Assembly: GCA_041738135.1 (NCBI GenBank)
Contig: JBGSQK010000017.1
Span: forward strand, 1 to 64,000
Direction: 5' to 3'
Length of the DNA stretch: 64,000 nucleotides
Origin: JAGOMX01 sp041738135
Lineage (GTDB): Bacteria; Pseudomonadota; Alphaproteobacteria; JAGOMX01
Shown here: one piece after another, positions 44,134-52,809 of the stretch
Layout of the letters: every line of letters starts with the position of its first letter
How positions within the stretch are numbered: position 1 is the stretch's first letter
The notes under the pieces: model-generated
What the model was told of the DNA's origin: nothing
The model's database searches: none
The model's input: only the letters and a program-made list of their open reading frames with translations
Made by a program: the position numbers and the translations under genes

Positions 44134-45441
44134 TTACAATATGAACCTAGACAAATCCGTGTTCTTTACTAGATCACTGACTTTATCCTGCACATATTTC
44201 GCATCAATCTTAAACGTGTCCCCAGGATGATCACTCGCATTAAAGCTGATGTCATCCAAGATGCGCTCCAGAATTGTTTGCAAACGTCTAGCTCCGATAT
44301 TCTCAACGCTGGCATTTACTTCTTCTGCAATGGAGGCAATGGCGTCGATTGCATCTTCTGTGAACTCTAAGTTGACTTCTTCCGTTTTCATCAGAGCTAC
44401 ATACTGCTTGATCAAGCTGGCTTCAGGTTCTGTCAGGATTCTTTTCAGATCGTCTTTGTTGAGAGCTTTAAGCTCCACGCGGATAGGAAGGCGTCCTTGA
44501 AGTTCCGGTAACAAATCCGATGGCTTTGCCACATGAAATGCACCTGAGGCGATGAACAGGATGTGATCGGTTTTAACAAGACCATGCTTAGTGGAAACCA
44601 CTGTACCTTCCAGTAAAGGCAGCAGATCTCTTTGCACGCCTTCTCTGCTCACATCAGCACCCATGCGTTCAGAGCGCGCACAGATCTTATCGATCTCATC
44701 CAGGAAGACGATACCGTTCTGTTCCGCCGACGAGATGGCATCCTTAATGACAGCTTCCTGATCGATAAGGCTATCGCTGATCTCATGTAGCAATACTTTG
44801 ACCGCATCAGCCACTTGCATTTTTTTCTTCTTCATGGGCTTGTTGTAGGATTTACCTAATAAATCACCCAGATTGAACATACCCATTTGTGCTCCAGGCA
44901 TACCTGGAACTTCAAAAGTGGGCATGTTCGAGCCCGTGTCTTCTACTTCGATTTCAATTTCTTTGTCATCTAAGTCACCTTCACGGAATTTTTTCCGGAA
45001 CTTTTGCTTGGTTTCCTCTGAAGCATTTTCCCCAACCATCACATCAACGATACGATCTTCCACCATGAGTTCTGCTTTGGTGTTTACTTCTTTACGGTGA
45101 AAATCTTTGGACTGATTGATGGCAATTTCAACCAAATCGCGGATGATCTGCTCCACATCACGGCCCACGTAGCCAACTTCTGTAAACTTGGTGGCTTCAA
45201 TCTTTAAAAAAGGAGCCTGCGCGAGCTTAGATAGGCGTCGTGAGATTTCAGTTTTACCGATACCGGTAGGACCAATCATCAGGATGTTCTTAGGGAGCAC
45301 TTCTTCGCGCATGGTATCGGTCAATTCCAGACGGCGCCAGCGATTGCGTAAAGCAATAGCAACTGCACGCTTGGCGTCATTTTGTCCGACGATATATCTA
45401 TCTAACTCAGAAACTATTTCTCTTGGGGTAAAAGATGTCAT
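44134..45441 (-). CDS. hslU: ATP-dependent protease ATPase subunit HslU
   Basis: A 435-residue AAA+ unfoldase that feeds substrates to HslV. It starts with FTPREIVSELDRYIVGQ, Walker A is GPTGIGKT, Walker B is GIVFLDEIDKI, the I-domain lies in the middle, and the sensor/C-terminal part has GARRLQTILERIL. It ends DLSRFIL, the tail that inserts into HslV. Its ATG overlaps the hslV stop by one base (TAATG), so translation is coupled. Confidence 0.97.
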   Translation of the reverse strand: MTSFTPREIVSELDRYIVGQNDAKRAVAIALRNRWRRLELTDTMREEVLPKNILMIGPTGIGKTEISRRLSKLAQAPFLKIEATKFTEVGYVGRDVEQIIRDLVEIAINQSKDFHRKEVNTKAELMVEDRIVDVMVGENASEETKQKFRKKFREGDLDDKEIEIEVEDTGSNMPTFEVPGMPGAQMGMFNLGDLLGKSYNKPMKKKKMQVADAVKVLLHEISDSLIDQEAVIKDAISSAEQNGIVFLDEIDKICARSERMGADVSREGVQRDLLPLLEGTVVSTKHGLVKTDHILFIASGAFHVAKPSDLLPELQGRLPIRVELKALNKDDLKRILTEPEASLIKQYVALMKTEEVNLEFTEDAIDAIASIAEEVNASVENIGARRLQTILERILDDISFNASDHPGDTFKIDAKYVQDKVSDLVKNTDLSRFIL

Positions 45442-45986
45442 TATAACCTCTCAATGGTAACATTCGTGTTCGTATAAATACAAATATCCGCAGCAATAGC
45501 CATGGCCTTTTTAGCTATATCTTCCAATGGCATATCTTGGTCTATCAATGCACGAGCCGCAGCCAATGCATATGATCCACCGGATCCAATACCGATAATC
45601 CCATCTTCAGGCTCTAGCACATCACCAGTACCGGTAAGGATAAGGGATACATTCTTATCGGCAACGGCCATCATGGCTTCTAGTTTTCTTAAATATCGAT
45701 CCGTACGCCAATCTTTGGCTAGTTCCACACATGCTCGAGTCAGCTGGGAAGGGTATTGCTCAAGTTTGGACTCAAGTCTTTCAAACAGGGTAAATGCATC
45801 GGCTGTGGCGCCGGCAAATCCAGCAATAACAGACCCATCGATCAGCCTACGGACTTTCTTTGCTTGATGCTTGATGACCACCGAGCCCATGGTAACTTGA
45901 CCATCGCCGGCGATAATGACTTGATCACCTTTACGTACGCACAGGATTGTGGTGCCATGCCATTGGTTTGCTGATTGATCTGTCAT
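45441..45986 (-). CDS. hslV: ATP-dependent protease proteolytic subunit HslV
   Basis: A 181-residue proteasome-like protease. The catalytic N-terminal threonine of the mature form is Thr12 in WHGTTILCVRKG, after removal of a short propeptide. VTMGSVVIKHQAKKVRRL and FAGATADAFTLFERLE are family signatures. I chose ATG 45986 because GAGG lies five bases upstream. hslU follows immediately. Confidence 0.97.
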   Translation of the reverse strand: MTDQSANQWHGTTILCVRKGDQVIIAGDGQVTMGSVVIKHQAKKVRRLIDGSVIAGFAGATADAFTLFERLESKLEQYPSQLTRACVELAKDWRTDRYLRKLEAMMAVADKNVSLILTGTGDVLEPEDGIIGIGSGGSYALAAARALIDQDMPLEDIAKKAMAIAADICIYTNTNVTIERL

Positions 45987-46070
45987 ACTATCCTCACTCT
46001 TTGCTTGAAATATATCATTGTTACAGTCTACCATAGCTTAACATTAAATGCCATTTTTTCAGGAGATACC

Positions 46071-46433
46071 ATGCCTTACGACAATAACAACATATTTGCG
46101 AAGATCATAAATGGTGAAATTCCATGCGATAAAATCTACGAGGATGACTTTGTTTTGGCCTTTAAAGATATTCGACCTAAGGCAAAGGTTCATGTGCTTG
46201 TTTTGCCGAAGAATGCTTATATGTCTATCGATGATTTTGGTGAAAATGCTTCTCCCGAAGAAACCAAAGCTTTTTTTCAAGCAGTTTCCAGAATAGCCCG
46301 TGATATTGGAGTCGAAGAAATGGGGTATAGGGTTATAGCTAATCATAAACCCTATTCAGGACAAGAGGTTTATCATTTTCACTTACATATTCTGGGCGGA
46401 CAGCCTTTGGGGCCGTTGGTATCACCAATCTAA
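46071..46433 (+). CDS. HIT family nucleotide-binding hydrolase (HinT-like)
   Basis: A 120-residue cytosolic protein with the complete HIT signature HFHLHILGG (His-x-His-x-His) near its end and IFAKIINGEIPCDKIYED at the start. HinT-type members hydrolyse nucleoside phosphoramidates and adenylated compounds. AGGAG precedes the ATG. It is divergent from hslVU and overlaps the EAL gene by 4 bases at its end. Confidence 0.95.
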   Translation: MPYDNNNIFAKIINGEIPCDKIYEDDFVLAFKDIRPKAKVHVLVLPKNAYMSIDDFGENASPEETKAFFQAVSRIARDIGVEEMGYRVIANHKPYSGQEVYHFHLHILGGQPLGPLVSPI

Positions 46434-48088
46434 AGCGCGTATTTTTTGTCAGAATTGTCCAGCCAGCGTAATAACTGGTCATAGGGCATACCTGCAGAGA
46501 TTAGATAACCTTGCCCTAAATCGCAGCCCATTTGAGCGAGCATTTTAAACTGCTGTTCTGTTTCGATACCTTCTGCAACCACCTTTAGTTTTAGTTGGTG
46601 AGCCAAGGAAACAGCGCTCTGGACGATTGCTTGTGCTGCTGGATTATGTTCCATCTCACTGACGAAAATACGATCGATTTTCAAACCATCAATGGGCAAC
46701 TGAAAGAGGTATTGTTGACTTGCCTGTCCCGTTCCAAAGTCATCGATGGATATGGTTATACCCTTTTCACGCAAGTATGTAAGGGTTTTGATGATTTCGG
46801 GCATATTTGTGGAAAATGCACTTTCCGTCACTTCAATTTCGATGTGAGTCGGGTCTAGATTATGGTGAGCAACCAGCTCGAGTACCTTCTCAATAATGGT
46901 TCGATCATGAAAGTTACGTAAGGAGAAATTGACCGCTAGTTTTAGGTTTTTGCCGGCCGCTTGCCAATTGGCCATGTCTTTAAAAGTACGCTCGAGCATC
47001 CATTTGGTAAAGGGGTTGATCAACATGGTGCGCTCTGTAAGGGGTATGAATTTACTTGGCTCTATCTCACCTTTTTCTGGATGTGTCCAACGAGCTAGCG
47101 CCTCTAAACCATACACTTTGCCTGTTTTCAATTCAATCTTGGGTTGATAATGTATTTGTAACTCATCATTCTTGATAGCCTCATCCAGCGCCGTCAACAA
47201 CACCGCATTTTCGCCCGATGGATCCACAACCGTAAGATCATACTTGGCCAACGACTTGGCCTGCTTTGCCCCGTAATTAATTGCCATCCTCGCTTTACCA
47301 AAAAGCCCTGAGAAATTATTATCATCTTCTGGAAAACAAGAAATACCAAAGAACTCTTCAACGAAGATTGGGATATTATCAATCATATATGAGGATTTCA
47401 GAGCTAATCGACACAGTTTAACCACTGCATCAATTCGGGATGAATCCTCCACAAGTATAGTAAAAACAGATGTTTGCACATGACCAATGATTACATCACC
47501 AGGTATTCCGTTTTTGAGATCAGCCGCAACTCTTCTCAACAATGTATCAACGCGTGCTGGACCGATGGCAATTTCTATCTCATTGATGTTGCGCAAATCG
47601 ATCAGAATCAGGGCCATGTCATTTATGGTCTGAATTTTCTTGTCAAAGATGGTTTCAACACCTAAGAAATTAGGGAGATTACTTATGGGGTTGGTAAGAT
47701 ATTTTTCTTTGATTTCTTTCAAATAAGCACGAAAAATTGCCGATCCTATGCCTGACACACCGCCTATCAACATGAAAAAGAAGGATCTCGTGATCCAAGA
47801 ATGAGTGGGTTGCATAATCTGTTCTTCCACATTCAATGGCATAAAAGGCCCTATCATCAGGCTAGCGAGCAGTCCTACAATCAAGCCGCCGTGTATGGAA
47901 AAGAAGAAGCCCGAAAAAACGATTGCTACATAAAACAAATGCAAATACGCAAAATAAGTGCCACCCGTATAAAGAACCGCGCTATAAGATATGGCTAAAA
48001 GTGAAAGAATCAATGAGATAAGAATCGCCGACTCAAAAGCTTTTGGATAGAGCCATCTTTCGAATATATCAATGAGCCTGTGGTGCAT
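46430..48088 (-). CDS. Membrane EAL-domain c-di-GMP phosphodiesterase with degenerate GGDEF
   Basis: A 552-residue protein. Residues 1 to about 120 hold four or five hydrophobic helices (a MASE-like sensor). Residues 130-285 have the size and strand pattern of a GGDEF domain, but the catalytic loop reads HVQTSVF (203-209) instead of RxGGDEF, so no cyclase activity is expected. Residues 295-545 form an EAL domain with GLEALARW (EAL 329-331), NFSLRN, EVTES, DDFGTGQAS, KIDRIFV and VAEGIET, all needed for phosphodiesterase activity. It is 12 bp downstream of ccmH on the same strand, perhaps by read-through. Confidence 0.92.
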   Translation of the reverse strand: MHHRLIDIFERWLYPKAFESAILISLILSLLAISYSAVLYTGGTYFAYLHLFYVAIVFSGFFFSIHGGLIVGLLASLMIGPFMPLNVEEQIMQPTHSWITRSFFFMLIGGVSGIGSAIFRAYLKEIKEKYLTNPISNLPNFLGVETIFDKKIQTINDMALILIDLRNINEIEIAIGPARVDTLLRRVAADLKNGIPGDVIIGHVQTSVFTILVEDSSRIDAVVKLCRLALKSSYMIDNIPIFVEEFFGISCFPEDDNNFSGLFGKARMAINYGAKQAKSLAKYDLTVVDPSGENAVLLTALDEAIKNDELQIHYQPKIELKTGKVYGLEALARWTHPEKGEIEPSKFIPLTERTMLINPFTKWMLERTFKDMANWQAAGKNLKLAVNFSLRNFHDRTIIEKVLELVAHHNLDPTHIEIEVTESAFSTNMPEIIKTLTYLREKGITISIDDFGTGQASQQYLFQLPIDGLKIDRIFVSEMEHNPAAQAIVQSAVSLAHQLKLKVVAEGIETEQQFKMLAQMGCDLGQGYLISAGMPYDQLLRWLDNSDKKYAL

Positions 48089-48100
48089 AACTTATTTCTT

Positions 48101-48487
48101 TTAAACGTGGCCTTCAGTAGTTGACTTTACACTATTTCTCTTTTTAAGGAAACGCATTCTGTTTAACATGATAAATAAGATGGTTCCCAACATAAGAAAG
48201 GGCGCGAGCCAAAGAGGATATGTGTAAGTTCCTAAAGCAGGCTTTAACAATATTTTTTCACCATAAACAGCTGTAAAATGCTGTCTTATTTCTTCAACCG
48301 ACTTGCCTGAACCTAACATCTGTTGGATTTGGTTTTTCATTTCAATAGCCACAGGACTGCTAGATTCATCCAATACCTGCCCTTGGCAACTAGGGCAATA
48401 AATGGATTTGGTCAATTGGGTGAATTCATCATTTGCTACACACGTTCCATGGATCAAAAAGGTTATCAAGAACACTATTCTGTTCAT
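48101..48487 (-). CDS. ccmH: Cytochrome c maturation protein CcmH (short form)
   Basis: A 128-residue protein with a signal peptide and one C-terminal membrane helix (LWLAPFLMLGTILFIML). It carries the thiol motif YCPSCQGQ (Cys31, Cys34) that handles apocytochrome CxxCH thiols. It is the short form without the TPR domain found in gammaproteobacterial CcmH. Its ATG overlaps the ccmF stop by four bases (ATGA), which fixes the start. Confidence 0.93.
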   Translation of the reverse strand: MNRIVFLITFLIHGTCVANDEFTQLTKSIYCPSCQGQVLDESSSPVAIEMKNQIQQMLGSGKSVEEIRQHFTAVYGEKILLKPALGTYTYPLWLAPFLMLGTILFIMLNRMRFLKKRNSVKSTTEGHV

Positions 48488-50367
48488 TCTGATTTGACTC
48501 CCCTTAAAGAAGCTACAAACCCAAGAAATCCTGCAAGCACCATAAGTCCTGCGCCAATCCACAACAAACGTATGGCAGGATGCCAATGCAACTTGAGTAA
48601 CCAACCGTTATGGCTGTCTTCAGTGCCTAACACCGCATAAATATCTGCCAGGCCGACGGCCTTAATATCTGTCTCAGAAGTGATCATTTCGTGTAAAGGA
48701 TAGTACCTTTTTTCAGGATTGAGTTGAATGGATGCCTCTCCTTTTCTAGCTGTAATAAAAGCAGCTTCCCTCTGAAAATAGGGTGCCCGTATCTGATCCA
48801 CTTTATCTAAAGTCAAATGATAGCCGTTAAATTCAATGGCACCAGACTGCTTTATTTCATATACAGATTCGATCTTGTCGAAGGAATCAATAACGGCCCC
48901 TGCTATGACGATGGCAATGCTCAGATGGGCCAATGACATGGCGTAATAGTGCAACGCTATCTGCTTTCTGGCCATTAGTTTGCGCGCCAAATCCAAGATG
49001 GTGGCCAAAAAGATACTGAAACTAGCAGCAAGAAAGAGGCACGCAATCACAGGCCAACCGGTCTTCACATAGGTTGTTGCAATAAATGCAGCCAACGCAA
49101 ATGTACCCACATAACTGATGCTCTTGCTTAAGCGTGCCTGTTGCCATGACACAAAAGGAGACGCCGCCATGAGTATGGTGACCATCAAGAAAAATGGCAG
49201 AGTGGTTGTGGAAAAATACGGTGCCCCAACGGAGATGATTCGACCGGTGGTGATCTGAAGAATCAAAGGATAGACTGTTCCTATAAGCACAATAGCTGCT
49301 ATGGAAAAAAGCAACAAAGTGTTTAAAAACAGGAAGGCTTCTCGGGATAAAATGTAAGGTTGCTCAAAAGATTTTTCTGTACGAAACCTGAATAAAGAAC
49401 GTAGACCATAAAGAGTAAAGCACACTGCAATCAATGCTAAAAATGAACCCCGCAAAGGATCAACTGCAAATGCGTGCACTGACGAAAGGGCACCGGATCG
49501 CACGAGAAATAAACTGAGCAATGCCAGAAGGAAAGCCGTAATAGCTAAGAAGGGCGCTGTAAATTTTTGGCTCGAGCTATTTTGGACAACAATTAGCGAA
49601 TGCAACAAAGCCGTAATGACTAGCCATGGCAGCAAAGACAAGTTCTCTACCGGATCCCAAAACCACCAGCCGCCCCAACCTAGTTCATAATAGGCCCACC
49701 AACTACCAAGGGCGATGCCAAGCGTCAAAAAACACCAACAGGCAAGTGTCCAAGTTCTCATCAGTTTAGCCCAGGCCTTATCCAATTGCCCTCTTTGCAA
49801 GCCCACACAGGCCAGAGCAAACAAAACAGACAGCAATGCCAATCCCGTATAAAGTATGGGTGGGTGAATCGTCAATGCCGGGTCTTCTAGCAAAGGGTTC
49901 AACCCCATGCCTTGCTTAGGAGTCTGATGGAGCTGCACGAAAGGATTTGATATGAGCAATATAAAAAGATGAAAACTCAAGCTAATGGCACCCAAAACTT
50001 GCAGAACTCTCATGCGAATGTTTTGGGGCACTCTTCTTTGCAAACCGAACACAGTCGAAATACTTGTGAGCAAAACCAACCACAACAGCATGGAACCCTC
50101 ATGATTCCCCCAGACACCGCTGATTTTATAGAGAAGTTCAGAAGCGCTATGGGAATTAAGGGCTACATTTAAAAACGAGAGGTCAGACGATGCAAATACG
50201 TATATGAGATAAAAAAAAGCACTGCCGATCATAAAAGCTGTGGCAGCAGCTAGTGTTTCGATGAGTTTGGGCCCCCAAGCTGATCCACTTACTTTTTTTA
50301 CACTAGGCAGGATAAATTGTAATAAAGCTAGAAATGAGCTTAAAGAAAGCAGCGCCATGCCAATCAT
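48484..50367 (-). CDS. ccmF: Cytochrome c heme lyase subunit CcmF
   Basis: A 627-residue membrane protein with about 14 helices that attaches heme to apocytochrome c together with CcmH. The tryptophan-rich heme motif is GWGGWWFWDPVENLSLLPW, flanked by conserved histidines (HEGSMLLW and others). The ATG at 50367 overlaps the ccmE stop by four bases; an ATG at 50358 is an alternative. Confidence 0.97.
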   Translation of the reverse strand: MIGMALLSLSSFLALLQFILPSVKKVSGSAWGPKLIETLAAATAFMIGSAFFYLIYVFASSDLSFLNVALNSHSASELLYKISGVWGNHEGSMLLWLVLLTSISTVFGLQRRVPQNIRMRVLQVLGAISLSFHLFILLISNPFVQLHQTPKQGMGLNPLLEDPALTIHPPILYTGLALLSVLFALACVGLQRGQLDKAWAKLMRTWTLACWCFLTLGIALGSWWAYYELGWGGWWFWDPVENLSLLPWLVITALLHSLIVVQNSSSQKFTAPFLAITAFLLALLSLFLVRSGALSSVHAFAVDPLRGSFLALIAVCFTLYGLRSLFRFRTEKSFEQPYILSREAFLFLNTLLLFSIAAIVLIGTVYPLILQITTGRIISVGAPYFSTTTLPFFLMVTILMAASPFVSWQQARLSKSISYVGTFALAAFIATTYVKTGWPVIACLFLAASFSIFLATILDLARKLMARKQIALHYYAMSLAHLSIAIVIAGAVIDSFDKIESVYEIKQSGAIEFNGYHLTLDKVDQIRAPYFQREAAFITARKGEASIQLNPEKRYYPLHEMITSETDIKAVGLADIYAVLGTEDSHNGWLLKLHWHPAIRLLWIGAGLMVLAGFLGFVASLRGVKSE

Positions 50368-50780
50368 TCTTTTGGAACCTGAATTTGCGCTAGCTCTGGC
50401 GGCATATAATTTTCATCATGTTTAGCCAAAAGGGTAGTAGCCTTAAAAAGTCCAGGCTCTTTAAGGTAACCTTCGGCAACCACACCTTGTCCTTCACGAA
50501 AAAGATCAGGCGGTATACCTTCAAAAATAACGCCCAATTGCTCTTTAAAGTCCGTAACCTGGAATGTCAATTGTACGCCTTTTCTTTGAACAGATTCCTT
50601 AACCACCACCCCCCCCATACGAATGCGTTGAGTGGTTGGCAAGTCTTTTAGTTTTAAATCAGAAGGCGTGTAAAAAAATGTAATGTTTTCCTGAAAAGCA
50701 GACAAGATGAGCCCAATAGCTGCTACAAAACACAACAAACTTACAATTAAAATCCACAACCTTTGTGTTTTAGCTTTCAT
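50364..50780 (-). CDS. ccmE: Heme chaperone CcmE
   Basis: A 138-residue periplasmic heme chaperone anchored by one N-terminal helix (LWILIVSLLCFVAAIGLIL). The heme-binding His121 lies in AKHDENYMPPE, the standard HDExYxP site. The OB-fold strands precede it (RIRMGGVVVKESV). Its start overlaps ccmD by 11 bases and its end overlaps ccmF by 4. Confidence 0.96.
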   Translation of the reverse strand: MKAKTQRLWILIVSLLCFVAAIGLILSAFQENITFFYTPSDLKLKDLPTTQRIRMGGVVVKESVQRKGVQLTFQVTDFKEQLGVIFEGIPPDLFREGQGVVAEGYLKEPGLFKATTLLAKHDENYMPPELAQIQVPKE

Positions 50781-50910
50781 CAGTCTTCTTCAACATTATT
50801 TTATATAACTTAGAACGCTGATGATAAACGTATTGAGTCCTCAGAACTAAAGCCGAAAGACAAATTAACCCCCACATATACGCACTTAGGATGAAGTTAA
50901 AATGAGTCAT
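50770..50910 (-). CDS. ccmD: CcmD, small heme-export membrane protein (46 residues)
   Basis: A 46-residue frame between ccmC and ccmE. It begins MTHFNFILSAYMWGLICLSA, one membrane helix with an aromatic start, and continues with a basic tail (RSKLYKIMLKK). This is the size, topology and position of CcmD, which releases holo-CcmE from CcmC. It starts 2 bases after the ccmC stop, with GAGG upstream, and overlaps the ccmE start by 11 bases. It is short enough to be missed by length-limited gene calling. Confidence 0.85.
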   Translation of the reverse strand: MTHFNFILSAYMWGLICLSALVLRTQYVYHQRSKLYKIMLKKTDES

Positions 50911-50912
50911 GC

Positions 50913-51641
50913 CTACCTCTGCCACGAAAGTTTAAGCTGTAAGTTTTGCAGCTTGGCCCACAGCAGTTGGGACTGCAAGCGGTGACTCAGCACCGCCACA
51001 AAAAGAGAGAAATGTGCAGCTGCCATCCACAATAGCGGAACCAACATACTCATGTGTATGGACGGACCACTCAACTTTATAACGCTGGCAGGTTGATGAA
51101 GTGTATGCCACCAATCCACCGAAAATTTTATGATTGGAAGATTCACCAACCCAATAATAGCAAGACAAGATGCAACCTTATATGATCGTTCCTTATCCTC
51201 AATGGATTCCATTAGTAACATATAGCCTAAGTACATAATAAATAAGATCAGCATAGACGTAAGCCGCGCATCCCAAACCCACCAGGTCCCCCACATGGGC
51301 TTGCCCCAGATGGATCCCGTCACAAGACTAACAAGACAATACACCGCCCCGATGGGCGCCGCCGCCTGCCCCACTTGCGCAGCCATGGGCAAACGAAATA
51401 CAAAAAAGCTCGCACTGCACAGCCCCATGAAACCATAAATCATCAAAGCAAACCACGAGGAGGGTACATGGATATACATAATGCGAACACTATCCCCTTG
51501 CTGGTAATCCGCAGGAGAAAGATACAATGAATAAGTCAATCCAACCGCAAACAAAACAGCCGCTATAGAATACGCCAAAGGAGTCGAACGGCGCAAAACA
51601 GCTTCCAGATTTCTTGGCTGCGCGAAATGATATAGATTCAT
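50913..51641 (-). CDS. ccmC: Heme transporter/handler CcmC
   Basis: A 242-residue membrane protein with six helices that loads heme onto CcmE. The tryptophan-rich motif WGTWWVWDARLTS and the flanking histidines (IHVPSSW; WWHTLHQPAS) are intact. It is the first gene of a ccmC-D-E-F-H operon. ccmA, ccmB and ccmG are not in the window. Confidence 0.96.
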   Translation of the reverse strand: MNLYHFAQPRNLEAVLRRSTPLAYSIAAVLFAVGLTYSLYLSPADYQQGDSVRIMYIHVPSSWFALMIYGFMGLCSASFFVFRLPMAAQVGQAAAPIGAVYCLVSLVTGSIWGKPMWGTWWVWDARLTSMLILFIMYLGYMLLMESIEDKERSYKVASCLAIIGLVNLPIIKFSVDWWHTLHQPASVIKLSGPSIHMSMLVPLLWMAAAHFSLFVAVLSHRLQSQLLWAKLQNLQLKLSWQR

Positions 51642-51815
51642 AAGTTTTCCCCCTTTTCCCGAAAAGTACCTTAAGTTGGTGTAATAACCAATGATAAATT
51701 ATTCTTAACAGAAGAGTAACTCTGAATTTGGGATGTAAGCACTCCAAGGTTCTCTTTTTTATGCAGCGCAAACAAAGGTTTAAGGTGTTGCTGCCCATAA
51801 GCGGGCCATAATCTA

Positions 51816-51844
51816 TTGAATAGATAAAAAATAAAGTATAAAAT
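51816..51844 (+). promoter_or_regulatory. Putative promoter of the exported-protein array
   Basis: TTGAAT (51816-51821) and TAAAAT (51839-51844, 5/6) are spaced 17 bases apart, about 54 bases before the first gene of the array. The same 256-bp region must also carry the divergent ccmC promoter. Confidence 0.45.
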
Positions 51845-51897
51845 AGTATTCGATGCACCATGGTAAAAAGACTTCTTAATAAATGGGGAAAAAAAGA

Positions 51898-52347
51898 ATG
51901 ACTACCAAATACATGCGGATTTTAGCAATTACGGCCTTTTCTTTTTTGTTCGTGGGTCTTGGAACTCTCGCAGTAGCGACGCCTCCAGTTCCAGCGACAA
52001 CAGCAGCTACACCTGCTGCTGAAGAAGAAGGGCTAACACCTGAAGAGATAGAGAAAGCAGCAAGTGCTTTAGCTGAAGCCACACCTTCGCCGTACGTGAA
52101 CGATTTTGAACTCATGATGAAGGGCAGTCCTTGGTATAACAATTGCGTCTTACAAGTCTACTATGAAGCTCAAGCTTGCCGATGTGGTAATAGATGTGAT
52201 GCTCGTTGCGAAGATAGAAGGGAAGATCAAGGCGGAACTAAAGTAAACGTCTTTCAACCTGGCTCACCAGAACAAACTCTTAAATGCTTTAACGAAAAAT
52301 GCAGAGAGAATTATAATAGAAGCATAGATAACTGCAAAAAAGCATAG
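51898..52347 (+). CDS. Exported cysteine-rich protein, array gene 1
   Basis: A 149-residue precursor with a signal peptide (cleavage near LAVA-TP). An Ala/Pro/Glu-rich linker follows, then a C-terminal domain with eight cysteines (ACRCGNRCDARC and LKCFNEKC among them). I chose ATG 51898 because GGGGA lies eight bases upstream; an ATG at 51883 has no such site. It is paralogous to the next gene: both end with T[LV]KC[FM]NEKC followed by Asp-Asn-Cys. No known family; possibly surface or periplasmic. Confidence 0.75.
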   Translation: MTTKYMRILAITAFSFLFVGLGTLAVATPPVPATTAATPAAEEEGLTPEEIEKAASALAEATPSPYVNDFELMMKGSPWYNNCVLQVYYEAQACRCGNRCDARCEDRREDQGGTKVNVFQPGSPEQTLKCFNEKCRENYNRSIDNCKKA

Positions 52348-52398
52348 ACATTTACTAGAAACCCCGATCAAGGGCTATAAGTTATGAGGAATAAACAA

Positions 52399-52770
52399 AT
52401 GCCTAACAAAGTTCTACAAATACTGGCCCTCGTCGCCATATCATTCATGTTTAGTGCAGGAGCCGCATTCTCTTCAGACGACGACACGTCACCGTTCCTA
52501 CCTGATGATAAGTTTCTGCTCTACGGCGACCCTTATACAAATCAAAGGGTGATTGCTTGTTACAAGTGGGCTCAAAGTTGCCGTGCAGATAATTGCATGG
52601 ATCCACTCCCTGCTGGCGGGGCAGGTGATGGATTGTCAGGCAATTTAGCTGGAAACAGAAAAAAGGCTAAGCCTTTGCAAGAGACCGTCAAGTGCATGAA
52701 TGAAAAATGCAAGCCTGGTTACGATAACTGCTTTAAAGGTATTGATTTTGCACCACTGAAAAAATATTAA
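52399..52770 (+). CDS. Exported cysteine-rich protein, array gene 2
   Basis: A 123-residue precursor with a signal peptide (cleavage near GAAFS-SD) and six cysteines. The C-terminus, ETVKCMNEKCKPGYDNC, matches gene 1, so the two are tandem paralogues. I chose ATG 52399 because GAGGA lies eight bases upstream; an earlier ATG at 52384 is possible. It has two cysteines fewer than gene 1, the difference falling in the CRC/CDARC region. Function unknown. Confidence 0.72.
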   Translation: MPNKVLQILALVAISFMFSAGAAFSSDDDTSPFLPDDKFLLYGDPYTNQRVIACYKWAQSCRADNCMDPLPAGGAGDGLSGNLAGNRKKAKPLQETVKCMNEKCKPGYDNCFKGIDFAPLKKY

Positions 52771-52809
52771 CGGTCGGGTTTCGATCGCATAAAAAGGATA
52801 GATACGGAA

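Noticed and set aside
51490..51861. A long minus-strand frame over the ccmC start
   Set aside because: It overlaps the true ccmC start in another frame, has no ribosome-binding site and looks like a shadow of ccmC and its upstream region.
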